A stretch of 18,351 nt of DNA from Deltaproteobacteria bacterium (GTDB lineage: Bacteria; Myxococcota; UBA796; SXON01): positions 1-18,351 of the forward strand of contig CANKNP010000060.1 of NCBI GenBank assembly GCA_947483545.1, written 5' to 3'. This document shows positions 1 to 7,472 of this stretch, piece by piece. Positions within the stretch are counted from its first letter, which is position 1. Every line of letters starts with the position of its first letter. The notes below the pieces were generated by a model. That model worked only from the letters and a program-made list of their open reading frames with translations. It made no database searches and had not been told where the DNA came from. The position numbers and the translations under genes are program-made.

Positions 1-89
1 ACCAGTCCGGCCTGCCCGATCCGAATGAGGAGATCTCGGAGCGACGCCGGATAGAGGACACAGGCGTCATAGACAACAACGACACTCAC
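1..89 (-). CDS. PIN-domain toxin, N-terminal part (cut by window edge)
   Basis: Reading the minus strand from a GTG at 89 gives about 29 residues: a start followed by SVVVVYDACVLYP and then ASLRDLLIRIGQAGL. This matches the first strand and helix of PIN-domain ribonucleases, which carry a metal-binding Asp right after the first beta strand (here the D of YDAC). The rest of the gene lies beyond position 1. The start sits 2 bp after the antitoxin stop codon (94-92), so the two genes are almost certainly co-transcribed in the usual antitoxin-first order. PIN toxins of type II modules cleave RNA and are held inactive by the upstream protein. The remaining acidic active-site residues cannot be checked here. 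The GTG start is inferred from spacing and frame. Confidence 0.8.
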   Translation of the reverse strand, partial: MSVVVVYDACVLYPASLRDLLIRIGQAGL

Positions 90-91
90 GC

Positions 92-535
92 TCAGTAGCC
101 AAGTCCCAGCACCTGGGCTTCTGCCGTGAGCTCGGCGAGGATCGCGCGCCGCTCGGCGTCGTCGCGTCGCTTGAATTCGAGCAGGTCCCGGAGCATGACA
201 CGGCGGTGCGTCTTGACTTTTCGATGGGGCAGCTTTCCCTCGTCGAGCAGCTTGATGTTGATGAGGTATGGTCGCGACACGTTCAGCACATCCGCGGCCT
301 GCTGCGTCGTTACCTCGGCGTGGATCGGGACGATGGTGACGGCATCGCCGTTGGCCAAGTGTGCGAGCATTCGCATGAGCAAGTCAAAGGCTTGGGCGGG
401 GAGGACTACCGCCGCTTCTGGGGACCCATCGGGCTCCACGCGCACCGTCCCCCGGGCGGCGCCGCGCAGGGCCTGAACGGCGATCTCGGCCTCATGCGCC
501 GTGGCTTCAGAGGGAAGGCTGGGTTCAAGGGACAT
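92..535 (-). CDS. Excisionase-family HTH antitoxin of a PIN toxin-antitoxin module
   Basis: This 147-residue protein is predicted to neutralise the adjacent PIN toxin and repress its own promoter. The C-terminal half carries an excisionase/MerR-like winged HTH: VTTQQAADVLNVSRPYL, then LLDEGKLPHRKVKTHRR and LRDLLEFKRR. The N-terminal half (AVVLPAQAFDLLMRML) resembles the region upstream of the HTH in relatives of this family. I chose the ATG at 535 because AGGAG (546-542) lies 6 nt upstream. The open frame extends 28 codons further to 619, but that part runs through the promoter and looks non-coding. One oddity is that the recognition-helix region reads SRPYLINIKLLDEG, whereas the usual pattern is SRPYL-(I/V)-KLLEEG. 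Two extra residues come from a 6-nt near-tandem duplication at 251-262. This might weaken DNA binding. Confidence 0.88.
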   Translation of the reverse strand: MSLEPSLPSEATAHEAEIAVQALRGAARGTVRVEPDGSPEAAVVLPAQAFDLLMRMLAHLANGDAVTIVPIHAEVTTQQAADVLNVSRPYLINIKLLDEGKLPHRKVKTHRRVMLRDLLEFKRRDDAERRAILAELTAEAQVLGLGY

Positions 536-541
536 GGAGTA

Positions 542-604
542 CTCCTGGCCGCAAGATAGCCACCATTCGCAGCAATCGCAACCAGTCAGCGCATTCGCAG
601 CAAT
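542..604 (-). promoter_or_regulatory. Putative promoter and operator of the toxin-antitoxin module
   Basis: On the minus strand a TTGCGA hexamer (581-576) is followed after exactly 17 nt by TATCTT (558-553), a reasonable sigma-70-type pair, and then by AGGAG (546-542) just before the antitoxin ATG. A 13-bp perfect direct repeat (plus strand CATTCGCAGCAAT at 564-576 and 592-604, 28 bp apart) places one copy in the -35/-10 spacer and one upstream of -35. That arrangement suits an antitoxin operator. Assignment is by eye only. Confidence 0.5.
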
Positions 605-904
605 ACGACCCAACACCACCGCATGTCTTCACGCCGCTGATTTCCTGAACTTCGGCAGCTTCAACCCAACGACCCACGCGATCACGTCGTATACAGGACG
701 GGTCCCGTAAGACGGATCAGAGGGGGCGTGGTGATCGAAAGCTGGCCTGTAATCTACTGTTGGCGACCTTCCAGACGGACAACGGCCCATGGAGCCAGCT
801 CGTGGGCGTGGGCTACGTGAAGCTCCTGGCTCAAATCACAGGACCCCAGGCCCCCGCCCCCTGTCCTCCCGCCTCGGGGTATAGCCCCGGCCCCCGGAGC
901 CCCC
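605..904. other. Intergenic stretch without recognised gene
   Basis: About 300 bp between the antitoxin promoter and the dehydrogenase stub. Short open frames here have no recognisable protein character. The last 10 bases before 905 contain GGAG 6 nt ahead of an ATG, which serves the stub. I see no terminator, tRNA or repeat shared with the rest of the window. Confidence 0.5.
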
Positions 905-985
905 ATGCGCGTCGCCCTCATCACCGGTGCCTCGACCGGCATCGGAAACGCCCTCGCGAAGGAGCTGGCCCGGCGCGGCTGGCGA
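905..985 (+). pseudogene. Short-chain dehydrogenase/reductase 5' stub
   Basis: From a well-placed ATG (GGAG 6 nt upstream), codons 1-27 read MRVALITGASTGIGNALAKE followed by LARRGWR. This is the complete first beta-alpha unit of a classical SDR Rossmann fold, including the TGxxxGIG cofactor-binding motif. After about codon 27 the resemblance stops: the frame continues into Pro/Gly/Arg-rich sequence with no second strand, no catalytic Ser-Tyr-Lys and no typical length (about 250 residues). The stub is therefore a 5' gene remnant. Immediately after it, sequence with coding character on the opposite strand begins (fragment at 996-1206), so this looks like a recombination or deletion junction. 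An assembly error is possible. Confidence 0.7.
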
Positions 986-995
986 GCCGCAGCAG

Positions 996-1206
996 GCCCG
1001 GCTCAGCCGGGAGGGTCTGAACCGACCAGGGGCCGTAGCGGATCCCCTCCACCTCGACGGTGTACCAATAGGCCGTGTCCGTCGCCAGGCCCCCGATCCG
1101 CACCCTGATCTTCACCGTGGGGATGGGCCTGATCGGTGGGTTGTTGCCGGCGACTCGGGCGGCCCGGATGTCGCCGATCGAGGCGACGCGGGGGTAGGGA
1201 ATGCGT
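996..1206 (-). pseudogene. Fibronectin III-like / phosphatase N-terminal domain fragment
   Basis: Read on the minus strand this stretch gives IPYPRVASIGDI, then PTVKIRVRIGGLATDTAYWY, TVEVEGIRYGPWSVQTLPAE. The pattern 'V-x-(I/V)-x-GL-x-x-x-T-x-Y-x-Y-x-V-x-V-x-G ... FRT-P' is typical of FnIII folds, such as those at the N terminus of PhoD-type or purple acid phosphatases and related metallophosphoesterases. There is no good start codon, no signal peptide and no catalytic domain, and the fragment is squeezed between the OmpA-family stop codon (1231) and the dehydrogenase stub. It is best read as a gene remnant. The family assignment rests on pattern recognition of about 45 residues and is tentative. 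Confidence 0.45.
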
Positions 1207-1230
1207 TGACCCCGCCGTCGCCACCAACCC

Positions 1231-2904
1231 TCACCTCACCACGATCGTAAACTCCACCCGGCGATTCCGCGCCCGGCTGTCGTCCGACACGTTGGGCTCC
1301 AACGGACGCGTCTCGCCGTAGCCCTTCGCCGCGAAGCGATTGCGATCGATCCCCGCGGCGATGAGCCAGTCCGCGACCGCGCGTGCCCGGGCTTCCGAGA
1401 GCCGGTAGTTCGCGTCGTCGTTGCCGACATCGTCGGTGTGGCCCTCCACCAGCAGGTCGGTCACCTCGGGGTGCTCCCGCATGATCTGGGCGACCGCCTC
1501 CAGCACTGGCCCAGAGGTGGGCAGCAGCACCGACTTGCCCTCCGCAAAGTAGATCTTGCTGGTGATCACGATCTTGTCGCCGGTGATCTCCGCGAGCCGG
1601 GGGCAGCCATCGGAGGTCGCAGGGTTCTGCCCGGGCCGGATCGGGTCGTACGGGCACTTGTCCCGGTAGTCTCCGACGCGATCCCCGTCGGTGTCGATGT
1701 CGATCTCCGGGCACCCGTCCGCGTCCCGGTCCCCGTCGAGGTCCTCGGGGTCGGTCGGGCATTCGTCGGAGCCGTCAGGCACGTTGTCCTGGTCGCCGTC
1801 CACCTCGGGGCAGCCGTCGCTGTCCGCCACCCCGTCGATGTCCTCGCGGTCCCGGGGGCATTCGTCCTTGCTGTCCACAAAGCCGTCCCCATCGTCGTCG
1901 AGGTCCGGACAGCCGTCGTCGTCCTGGTACTGGTCCTTGTCTTCGGCGCGGTCCTGGCACTGGTCCAGCTTGCCGAGGAGCCCATCGCCGTCGATGTCGG
2001 TGATCGGGGCCGTGCCCAACGCGGAGTAGCCGAGACCGAGCGTGAACCGGTAGCGCGAGGCGCCGATGCCCCCGGTGATTCCGCCGCCCCCGCCGACGCT
2101 GGCCGTGAGCCCGAGGGGAAGCCGCACACGGGCGTGACCCAGCACCTCCAACGGGAACTGGGCGCCCGAGAGGCCGCCGGACGGGGTCGCGTGAAGCTCT
2201 GCGGCGATGGAACCCACGTCATCGATGGACCAGTGTACGCCGAGGCCCCCGAGGAGCCCCCCGCCCCAGGTCACGTTCCGAACGTCTGTTTTTGGCCCAG
2301 CCCGACCGCCGACGTTCAGATCCCAACCGATGGGCCCAATCTCCTGGGCGACGGCCAGCGTCGCGCCGAAGCCGAAGCCGGCATCTCCGAGGTAGCGCGG
2401 GGAATCCCCGGTCGGTGCCCAGAGGGCGGGCACGATGGCGATGCCCGGGCGGGCGTCGTCGATGGTGAGCAACGGGACATTTCCCTCGACGCGCAGATCG
2501 CCGATAGACGTGAACGTTCCAGCTTGATCGACACCAAAACCGTACACCGGGAACACCGCATCGAGCCGCGCAAAGCCCAGGATCGAGACGCCCGCGACGA
2601 TGTTGGCGGTCAACAGCGAGTCGAGCACCGGGATGAGGTCATCGCCCACCTGCTCGACGAGCGGGTCATCCGCGTAGTCGAACACCACGCCAAGGTCCCA
2701 CGCGCCTTTCCAACCGGCTGCGGGGTAGGCCAGCTCCATATAGCCAAGCGGGTTGCCCTGGTGCCCCGCGGTCGAGAACCCGTGGGCGTCGAGGCCGCCG
2801 GTCTCTGCGTGGGCCGGGCCGGCGAGGAGGGCTGTGATACATGTGATACAGGCGACTGTGGCCGCCCGGGGAGAACCAACGCGGATTCGGCGCACGATGT
2901 TCAA
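1231..2904 (-). CDS. Outer-membrane beta-barrel protein with TSP3 repeats and OmpA C-terminal domain
   Basis: A protein of 557 residues. Residues 1-33 are a signal peptide (RRIR near the start, hydrophobic stretch, cleavage after PAHA). Residues about 35-300 are rich in Gly and alternating aromatic/hydrophobic positions and suggest a beta-barrel. Residues about 303-435 hold calcium-binding TSP3-type repeats (DxDGDG, DxCPxxxED, DGCP). Residues about 443-557 form an OmpA-like peptidoglycan-binding domain with IYFAEGKSVL, EGHTDDVG and LSEARARAV; D491 and R506 occupy the positions that bind diaminopimelate in OmpA. The frame opens with TTG at 2904, overlapping the upstream stop by 3-4 nt. A GTG at 2895 with GGGG 9 nt before it is an equally good start. 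It is translated from the same transcript as the MYXO-CTERM protein. The architecture resembles Myxococcus TraB, but orthology is not shown. Confidence 0.88.
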   Translation of the reverse strand: MNIVRRIRVGSPRAATVACITCITALLAGPAHAETGGLDAHGFSTAGHQGNPLGYMELAYPAAGWKGAWDLGVVFDYADDPLVEQVGDDLIPVLDSLLTANIVAGVSILGFARLDAVFPVYGFGVDQAGTFTSIGDLRVEGNVPLLTIDDARPGIAIVPALWAPTGDSPRYLGDAGFGFGATLAVAQEIGPIGWDLNVGGRAGPKTDVRNVTWGGGLLGGLGVHWSIDDVGSIAAELHATPSGGLSGAQFPLEVLGHARVRLPLGLTASVGGGGGITGGIGASRYRFTLGLGYSALGTAPITDIDGDGLLGKLDQCQDRAEDKDQYQDDDGCPDLDDDGDGFVDSKDECPRDREDIDGVADSDGCPEVDGDQDNVPDGSDECPTDPEDLDGDRDADGCPEIDIDTDGDRVGDYRDKCPYDPIRPGQNPATSDGCPRLAEITGDKIVITSKIYFAEGKSVLLPTSGPVLEAVAQIMREHPEVTDLLVEGHTDDVGNDDANYRLSEARARAVADWLIAAGIDRNRFAAKGYGETRPLEPNVSDDSRARNRRVEFTIVVR

Positions 2905-2979
2905 CCCCGCCGACGCCGCAGCGTTACGACACCGAGCCCGAGAAGCAGAGCTCCTACCAGGGATGTATCAGATGTATCA
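2835..2979 (-). promoter_or_regulatory. Long-range inverted repeat spanning the operon's gene junction
   Basis: The plus strand at 2835-2850 reads TGATACATGTGATACA and at 2964-2979 TGTATCAGATGTATCA; these pair in 15 of 16 positions with a 113-nt loop. In the mRNA (minus strand) the first arm lies in the last codons of the MYXO-CTERM gene and the second in the signal-peptide codons of the OmpA-family gene. The upstream stop and the downstream start and ribosome binding site fall in the loop. Each arm is itself a doubled 7-mer. A role in coupling translation of the two genes is an inference. Confidence 0.55.
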
Positions 2980-5900
2980 GATGACGCACAGCCACAGTCC
3001 CCTCCCCCGCCCTTGAGATTCCCGGAGCCGTCCAGGTAGTCGGGGACCGTGTCGCCGTCTGAATCGCCCGCCCCTTCGTCGGCGTCCGCAGTGCCGTCGC
3101 CATCCGAGTCGGTGTCCCGGGAGTTGCGCAGCCCGTCGCCGTCCACATCTGTGTCCGGTTCGCCATCGCCGTCTACATCTTGGCTGTCCTCGTCGCGGGT
3201 CAGGAGCCCGTCGCCGTCGTCATCCGAGTCCAGCGCGTCGATCACCCCGTCGCCGTCGGTGTCGGTGGCGTTGTTGGGGTCCTCGACCTCCTCCAGGTCC
3301 GAATAGCCGTCGGCGTCCGAATCCGCGTTCTCCGGATCGGTCCCCAGCTCGGCCTCGTCCGCGTCGGAGAGCCCGTCGCCGTCGATGTCGGAGAGCCCGG
3401 TGCCCTCGTCGATCGCGGTGTCGCAGTCGTTGTCGATGCCGTCCGCGATCTCCTCAGCGGCGGGGTTCACGTCCGCGTTGGCGTCGTCGCAGTCGTCGTC
3501 GTCCTCAGTGTAGCCATCGCCATCGTCGTCAAAGCTGTCGGTGCCATTGTCGATCACGCCATCGCAGTCTTGATCGACGCCGTCGTCGGTCTCGGCGGTC
3601 CCGGGGTTCACGTCGGCGTTGGCGTCGTCGCAGTCGTCGCCGCCGCCCAGCTCGCCGTCGTACCCGTCGCCATCGGCGTCGTAGTCGCTCGCGAGATCGC
3701 AGTTGGAGTCGATGCCGTCGTACGAGTCGTCCGCGGCGCCGGGGTTGATCGACGCGTCTGCGTCATTGCAGTCGTCGCCGCCGTAGGCATCGGAGGCGTA
3801 CCCGTCGGCGTCCGCGTCGTAGTCGTCCGCGCCGTCGCAGTTCGCGTCCACGCCATCGTACCAGGCGTCGGTGGCACCGTCGTAGACCGTCGATTCGTCA
3901 TCCGCGCAGTCAGCACCTCCCCAGTCGTCGCTGTCCTGTCCGTCGCCGTCGGCGTCAAAGTCGGAGCCGCCCCCACAGTCGCTGTCGATGCCGTCATAGG
4001 CGGCGTCAGAAGCCCCCGGGTGGATGTCGGAGTTGGCGTCGTCGCAGTCGTCTCCTCCGTACGCGCTGGACGTGAAGCCGTCGCCATCGGCATCATAGTC
4101 GGTGCCGCCGGAGCAGTCGTTGTCGATGCCGTCGTAGTCGATCTCCGGAGCGCCGACGTAGACGGTGGCATTCGAGTCGTCACAATCGGTGCCACCGTAG
4201 GTCGCAGAGTCGAACCCGTCGCCGTCCGCGTCGTAATCGCTCGCGCCATCGCAGTTGGAGTCCACGCCGTCGTACCAGGCCTCCTCGTGGCCGGGGTAGA
4301 CGGCGGTGGTCGTGTCGTCGCAGTCGTCGCCGGCGTAGGCGGTCGCATCGTGGCCGTCGCCATCCTGGTCGTAGTCGCTCGCCCCATCACAATCCGAGTC
4401 GATGCCGTCATACCAGGTGTCGGTCGCTCCGCCGTTGATCGCGGGATCGTTGTCGTCGCAATCGGAGCCGCCGAACTCGGCGGACCGGAAGCCGTCGCCG
4501 TCCTTGTCGTAATCGTCCTCGCCGTCGCAATTGGTGTCGTCGCCGTCGTACCAGGGGTCGGGCGCGCCAGGGTGGATCGCAGCGACAGAGTCGTCGCAAT
4601 CGTCGCCGCCGTAGGTCGCGGAGGTGTAGCCATCGCCGTCGGCGTCGTAGTCGTCCGAGCCATCGCAGTTGGCGTCGATGCCATCGTAGAAGCTGTCCAA
4701 GGCGTCGGGGTTGGTGGCCGGATCCGCGTCGTCGCAGTCCTCCCCGCCAAAGTCCGTAGAATCGTAGCCGTCCCCGTCGCCGTCGTAGTCGGTGTCGCCG
4801 GCACAATCGGAGTCCACCCCGTCGTAGGCAGCGTCCGCAGCACCCGGGTAGGTCGCAGCGCTGCCGTCATCACAATCGTCGCCGCCGTAGGTCGCGGAGT
4901 CGTAGCCATCGCCGTCCTGGTCGTAGTCGCTCCCACCGTCGCAGTCGCTGTCGATGCCGTCGTACCAGGCGTCGAACGCGCCGGGGTAGGTCGCAGCGGT
5001 CGTGTCGTCGCAGTCGGTGCCACCCGAAACGAGGGCCGGGTATCCGTCGCCGTCCGCGTCGATCACGTCGGCGCCATCGCAGTCCTGGTCGATGCCGTCG
5101 TAGGCTACCTCGGAGGCGCCGGGGTAGATCGTCGCATCGTCGTCGTTGCAGTCGTCGCCGGAGTCGAAGCCGTCGCCGTCCGCGTCCGGCACAATCGCGC
5201 CGGCCCCGCCGTAGACGCCCATGTCGGAGCGGCTCCCATCGGGATCGTACAGAGAGGGGGAGCCGGTGTTGATGCAGGGGGACTCGGCGTCGAGGGTGAA
5301 ATCGTCGTTGTTCGGGTTGTCGTCGATGCTGTAGGCGCCGAGCAGCGGCTCCTCGGAGATGTTGCCGGAGGTGCCCGTGCGGCTGGAATATTGGCCGACG
5401 TAGTCGCCGCCGGAATTGCCGTAGACATCGTTGTAGAAGAAATCGGTGTAGGTCGTGGAGGCAGAGGTGGAATCGTACGCGTACACGCCCCCGCCGTCGG
5501 CCGCCAGATAGAAGATGTTGTTGATCACATCGCCGTAGGCGTAATACTGCTCCAGGTGGCCACCGTAATAGTTGGCCTCGTTGCCGGCGAACGTATTGTT
5601 GTAGATTCCGAGCACGTAGGTCGTGTTCTCGAAGATGGCGCCACCGCCGTATTTGGCGTAGTTCTCCGTGAAGACATTGTTCGTGATGTTGTGCGTGGAC
5701 CAGGTGTAGTAGTCGTAGATCGCTCCGCCGTAATAGGCCTCGTTGTCGTGGAACACGCTGTTGGTGATCGACGTGGCCTCGGAGGCGTAGATCGCGATGC
5801 CGCCCCCGTGGTAGTTCGCGTTGCAGGTGTCGCCGCGGTTGCCGGTGAACCTGCTCTCGTCCACAGTGAAGTTCTCCGGGTAAGAGGCGTAGATACCGCC

Positions 5901-7472
5901 ACCCCAGTAACAGGCCGCATTGTCGTCGAACGTCGAGTTCTGGAGCGTGACATCGTAGACATAGCTCGACGCCCCATCCCACCGGATCGCTCCGCCCGTC
6001 CCAACCGTAGACGTGTTCCCGCTGAACGTCGAATCGGTCACCGACACGTTGTACGCAGGGTTGAAAAACACGCCCCCGCCCGAGTCGTACGCGATGTTGT
6101 CGGTCATCGTGACCCCGTCCATCGTCACATCGTAGACGTTGCGGTAGAGGTAGGCGCCGCCGCCATGCGAGCCGGAGGTGTTGCCGGTGAAGGTCGTGCC
6201 GGTCCACGAGTGGTTGACGTAATAGTCCGAGTAGACGCCACCACCGTAATAACTGTCCGTGTAGTTCCCGTCGAACGTCGAGTCGATGTCGTTCCAGTTG
6301 GAGAAATTGTAGATGTGAAGGCCGCCGCCGTAGTGCGCGGCGTGATTGTCGCTGAACGTGACATTGTCCGTGTTCAACGTGATGTACGTCGCGACGTAGA
6401 TCGCGGCGCCCTGGATCGCGTAGTTGCCAGAGAACGTGGTGTCGGAGATGTTGAAGGTGCCGTACGAATTCCCGTAGATGGCGCCGCCGTAATAATTGTA
6501 GTTGCCGGAGAACGTCGAGCCGCTGATGGTCAGATCGGTGTGATCGTAGGTGTAGATCGCGCCGCCCGCGTAGCCGGAGCCATACGCATAGGCGTAGTTC
6601 CCGGAGAAGTTGGAGTCCTTCACGTTCAGCGTGGTGTACTGCTCAACGTGGACCGCCCCGCCGTGCCCGTAATAGGCGTAGTTGTCGTGAATATCCACGT
6701 TCTCCAGCACGATCGCCGAGAATGTCGCGTAGATGGCAGCGCCATAGTAGGCCGAATAGAGCCCGGTGAATTCGGAGTCGTAGACCTCGGGATAACCGTA
6801 GCTTGCGAAGATGGCCGTGCCAAAGTAGGCGTCCGACCCGGTAAAGGTGCAGTCCTGGAAGGTGGGCGCCCCGTAGCTGTCGATGTACACATCGGCGCCG
6901 TAATAGGCCACGTTGTTCTGAAACGTGACGTTCTCGAACATCGGCGAACCGGCGGAAATGTAGGCGCCGCCGCCCGGGCTCGTGCTCGTGTAGGTGGTGC
7001 CGTTCGCCGAGAGGATGCTGTTCTGGATCGTCGGGCTGGCCGAGCTGATGCGGATCCCTCGACCGGTAGAGGTGGGGCTCGTGACGGTGAACCCATCGAG
7101 CACGGCGCTCGCGGACTCGCCGGTTGCGAACGTCACGGCGGCGCTGGTGGCCCCGGGCGCCGAGATGATCGTGGAGGCAGCCCCCGACGCCGAGATCAGC
7201 GTGAGGTTCTTGCCGCTGAAGTCCACGTATTCGTAGTAGGTCCCCGCGTTGACGGTGATGGTGTCCCCCTCGGACGCCGCGTTGATCGCAGCCTGGATCG
7301 AGGTGTAGTCGCCCGCCCCGCTCTTATCGACGGTGAACGCGCCGGCGCGGGCGTTGCTCGCCAGGAGGCCGAAGCCGAGCACGAGGCAGAGCCGGGCGGC
7401 GCGGGGGAGCCCGAATCCCGGCCCGCGCCCTCGCGGGCTGGGAGAATCGGTGTGAGCGGGGGTCAAAGGCAT
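2901..7472 (-). CDS. Giant surface protein: beta-helix, 13 MopE-type repeats, TSP3 repeats, MYXO-CTERM tag
   Basis: A protein of 1,523 residues. I start at the ATG at 7472 because AGGAG lies 5 nt upstream and a signal peptide follows at once (hydrophobic LCLVLGFGLLA, cleavage after ARA at about 43). The frame is open to 8201, but that part overlaps the divergent radical SAM gene and is spurious. Residues about 45-745 are a right-handed beta-helix, opening with the SIQAAINAASEGDTI pattern and rich in repeated Asn/Tyr/Gly rungs such as YYGGAIY. About 762-1357 hold 13 repeats of some 46 residues (DxDGDGY, GGDDCDD, YPGA, DGIDSDCDG) like the copper-associated MopE repeats of Methylococcus. About 1358-1480 are TSP3-like. 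The C terminus has C1493 and C1495, a hydrophobic helix and RRRRG, a MYXO-CTERM signal for processing and surface anchoring. A TACGAT -10-like box sits at 7498-7493. The partner gene follows without a gap. An adhesive or receptor role is inferred. Confidence 0.9.
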   Translation of the reverse strand: MPLTPAHTDSPSPRGRGPGFGLPRAARLCLVLGFGLLASNARAGAFTVDKSGAGDYTSIQAAINAASEGDTITVNAGTYYEYVDFSGKNLTLISASGAASTIISAPGATSAAVTFATGESASAVLDGFTVTSPTSTGRGIRISSASPTIQNSILSANGTTYTSTSPGGGAYISAGSPMFENVTFQNNVAYYGADVYIDSYGAPTFQDCTFTGSDAYFGTAIFASYGYPEVYDSEFTGLYSAYYGAAIYATFSAIVLENVDIHDNYAYYGHGGAVHVEQYTTLNVKDSNFSGNYAYAYGSGYAGGAIYTYDHTDLTISGSTFSGNYNYYGGAIYGNSYGTFNISDTTFSGNYAIQGAAIYVATYITLNTDNVTFSDNHAAHYGGGLHIYNFSNWNDIDSTFDGNYTDSYYGGGVYSDYYVNHSWTGTTFTGNTSGSHGGGAYLYRNVYDVTMDGVTMTDNIAYDSGGGVFFNPAYNVSVTDSTFSGNTSTVGTGGAIRWDGASSYVYDVTLQNSTFDDNAACYWGGGIYASYPENFTVDESRFTGNRGDTCNANYHGGGIAIYASEATSITNSVFHDNEAYYGGAIYDYYTWSTHNITNNVFTENYAKYGGGAIFENTTYVLGIYNNTFAGNEANYYGGHLEQYYAYGDVINNIFYLAADGGGVYAYDSTSASTTYTDFFYNDVYGNSGGDYVGQYSSRTGTSGNISEEPLLGAYSIDDNPNNDDFTLDAESPCINTGSPSLYDPDGSRSDMGVYGGAGAIVPDADGDGFDSGDDCNDDDATIYPGASEVAYDGIDQDCDGADVIDADGDGYPALVSGGTDCDDTTAATYPGAFDAWYDGIDSDCDGGSDYDQDGDGYDSATYGGDDCDDGSAATYPGAADAAYDGVDSDCAGDTDYDGDGDGYDSTDFGGEDCDDADPATNPDALDSFYDGIDANCDGSDDYDADGDGYTSATYGGDDCDDSVAAIHPGAPDPWYDGDDTNCDGEDDYDKDGDGFRSAEFGGSDCDDNDPAINGGATDTWYDGIDSDCDGASDYDQDGDGHDATAYAGDDCDDTTTAVYPGHEEAWYDGVDSNCDGASDYDADGDGFDSATYGGTDCDDSNATVYVGAPEIDYDGIDNDCSGGTDYDADGDGFTSSAYGGDDCDDANSDIHPGASDAAYDGIDSDCGGGSDFDADGDGQDSDDWGGADCADDESTVYDGATDAWYDGVDANCDGADDYDADADGYASDAYGGDDCNDADASINPGAADDSYDGIDSNCDLASDYDADGDGYDGELGGGDDCDDANADVNPGTAETDDGVDQDCDGVIDNGTDSFDDDGDGYTEDDDDCDDANADVNPAAEEIADGIDNDCDTAIDEGTGLSDIDGDGLSDADEAELGTDPENADSDADGYSDLEEVEDPNNATDTDGDGVIDALDSDDDGDGLLTRDEDSQDVDGDGEPDTDVDGDGLRNSRDTDSDGDGTADADEGAGDSDGDTVPDYLDGSGNLKGGGGDCGCASSDTSDTSLVGALLLGLGVVTLRRRRG
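3400..5187 (-). repeat. Tandem ~138-bp coding repeats (13 MopE-type units)
   Basis: Thirteen in-frame repeats encode about 46 residues each. Most units contain two cysteines (in DDC and DCDG) and a dense run of Asp. The first unit is shorter, and the last two drift in length and sequence (DDGVDQDCDG, DGIDNDCD) before the TSP3 region. Unit 10 has ADCADDE in place of DDCDD, and unit 11 has DADADG in place of DxDGDG, so some metal sites may be altered. Divergence between units rules out very recent expansion of the whole array. Confidence 0.85.

Noticed and set aside
997..1011. Transcription terminator at the palindrome CCCGGCT-C-AGCCGGG.
   Set aside because: The loop is very small if fully paired and no T-run follows on either strand, so it is noted only as a feature of the gene junction.
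1438..3039. A 533-codon plus-strand frame across the OmpA-family gene.
   Set aside because: It lies antisense to a gene with clear signal peptide, TSP3 and OmpA domains, and shows no recognisable protein features.
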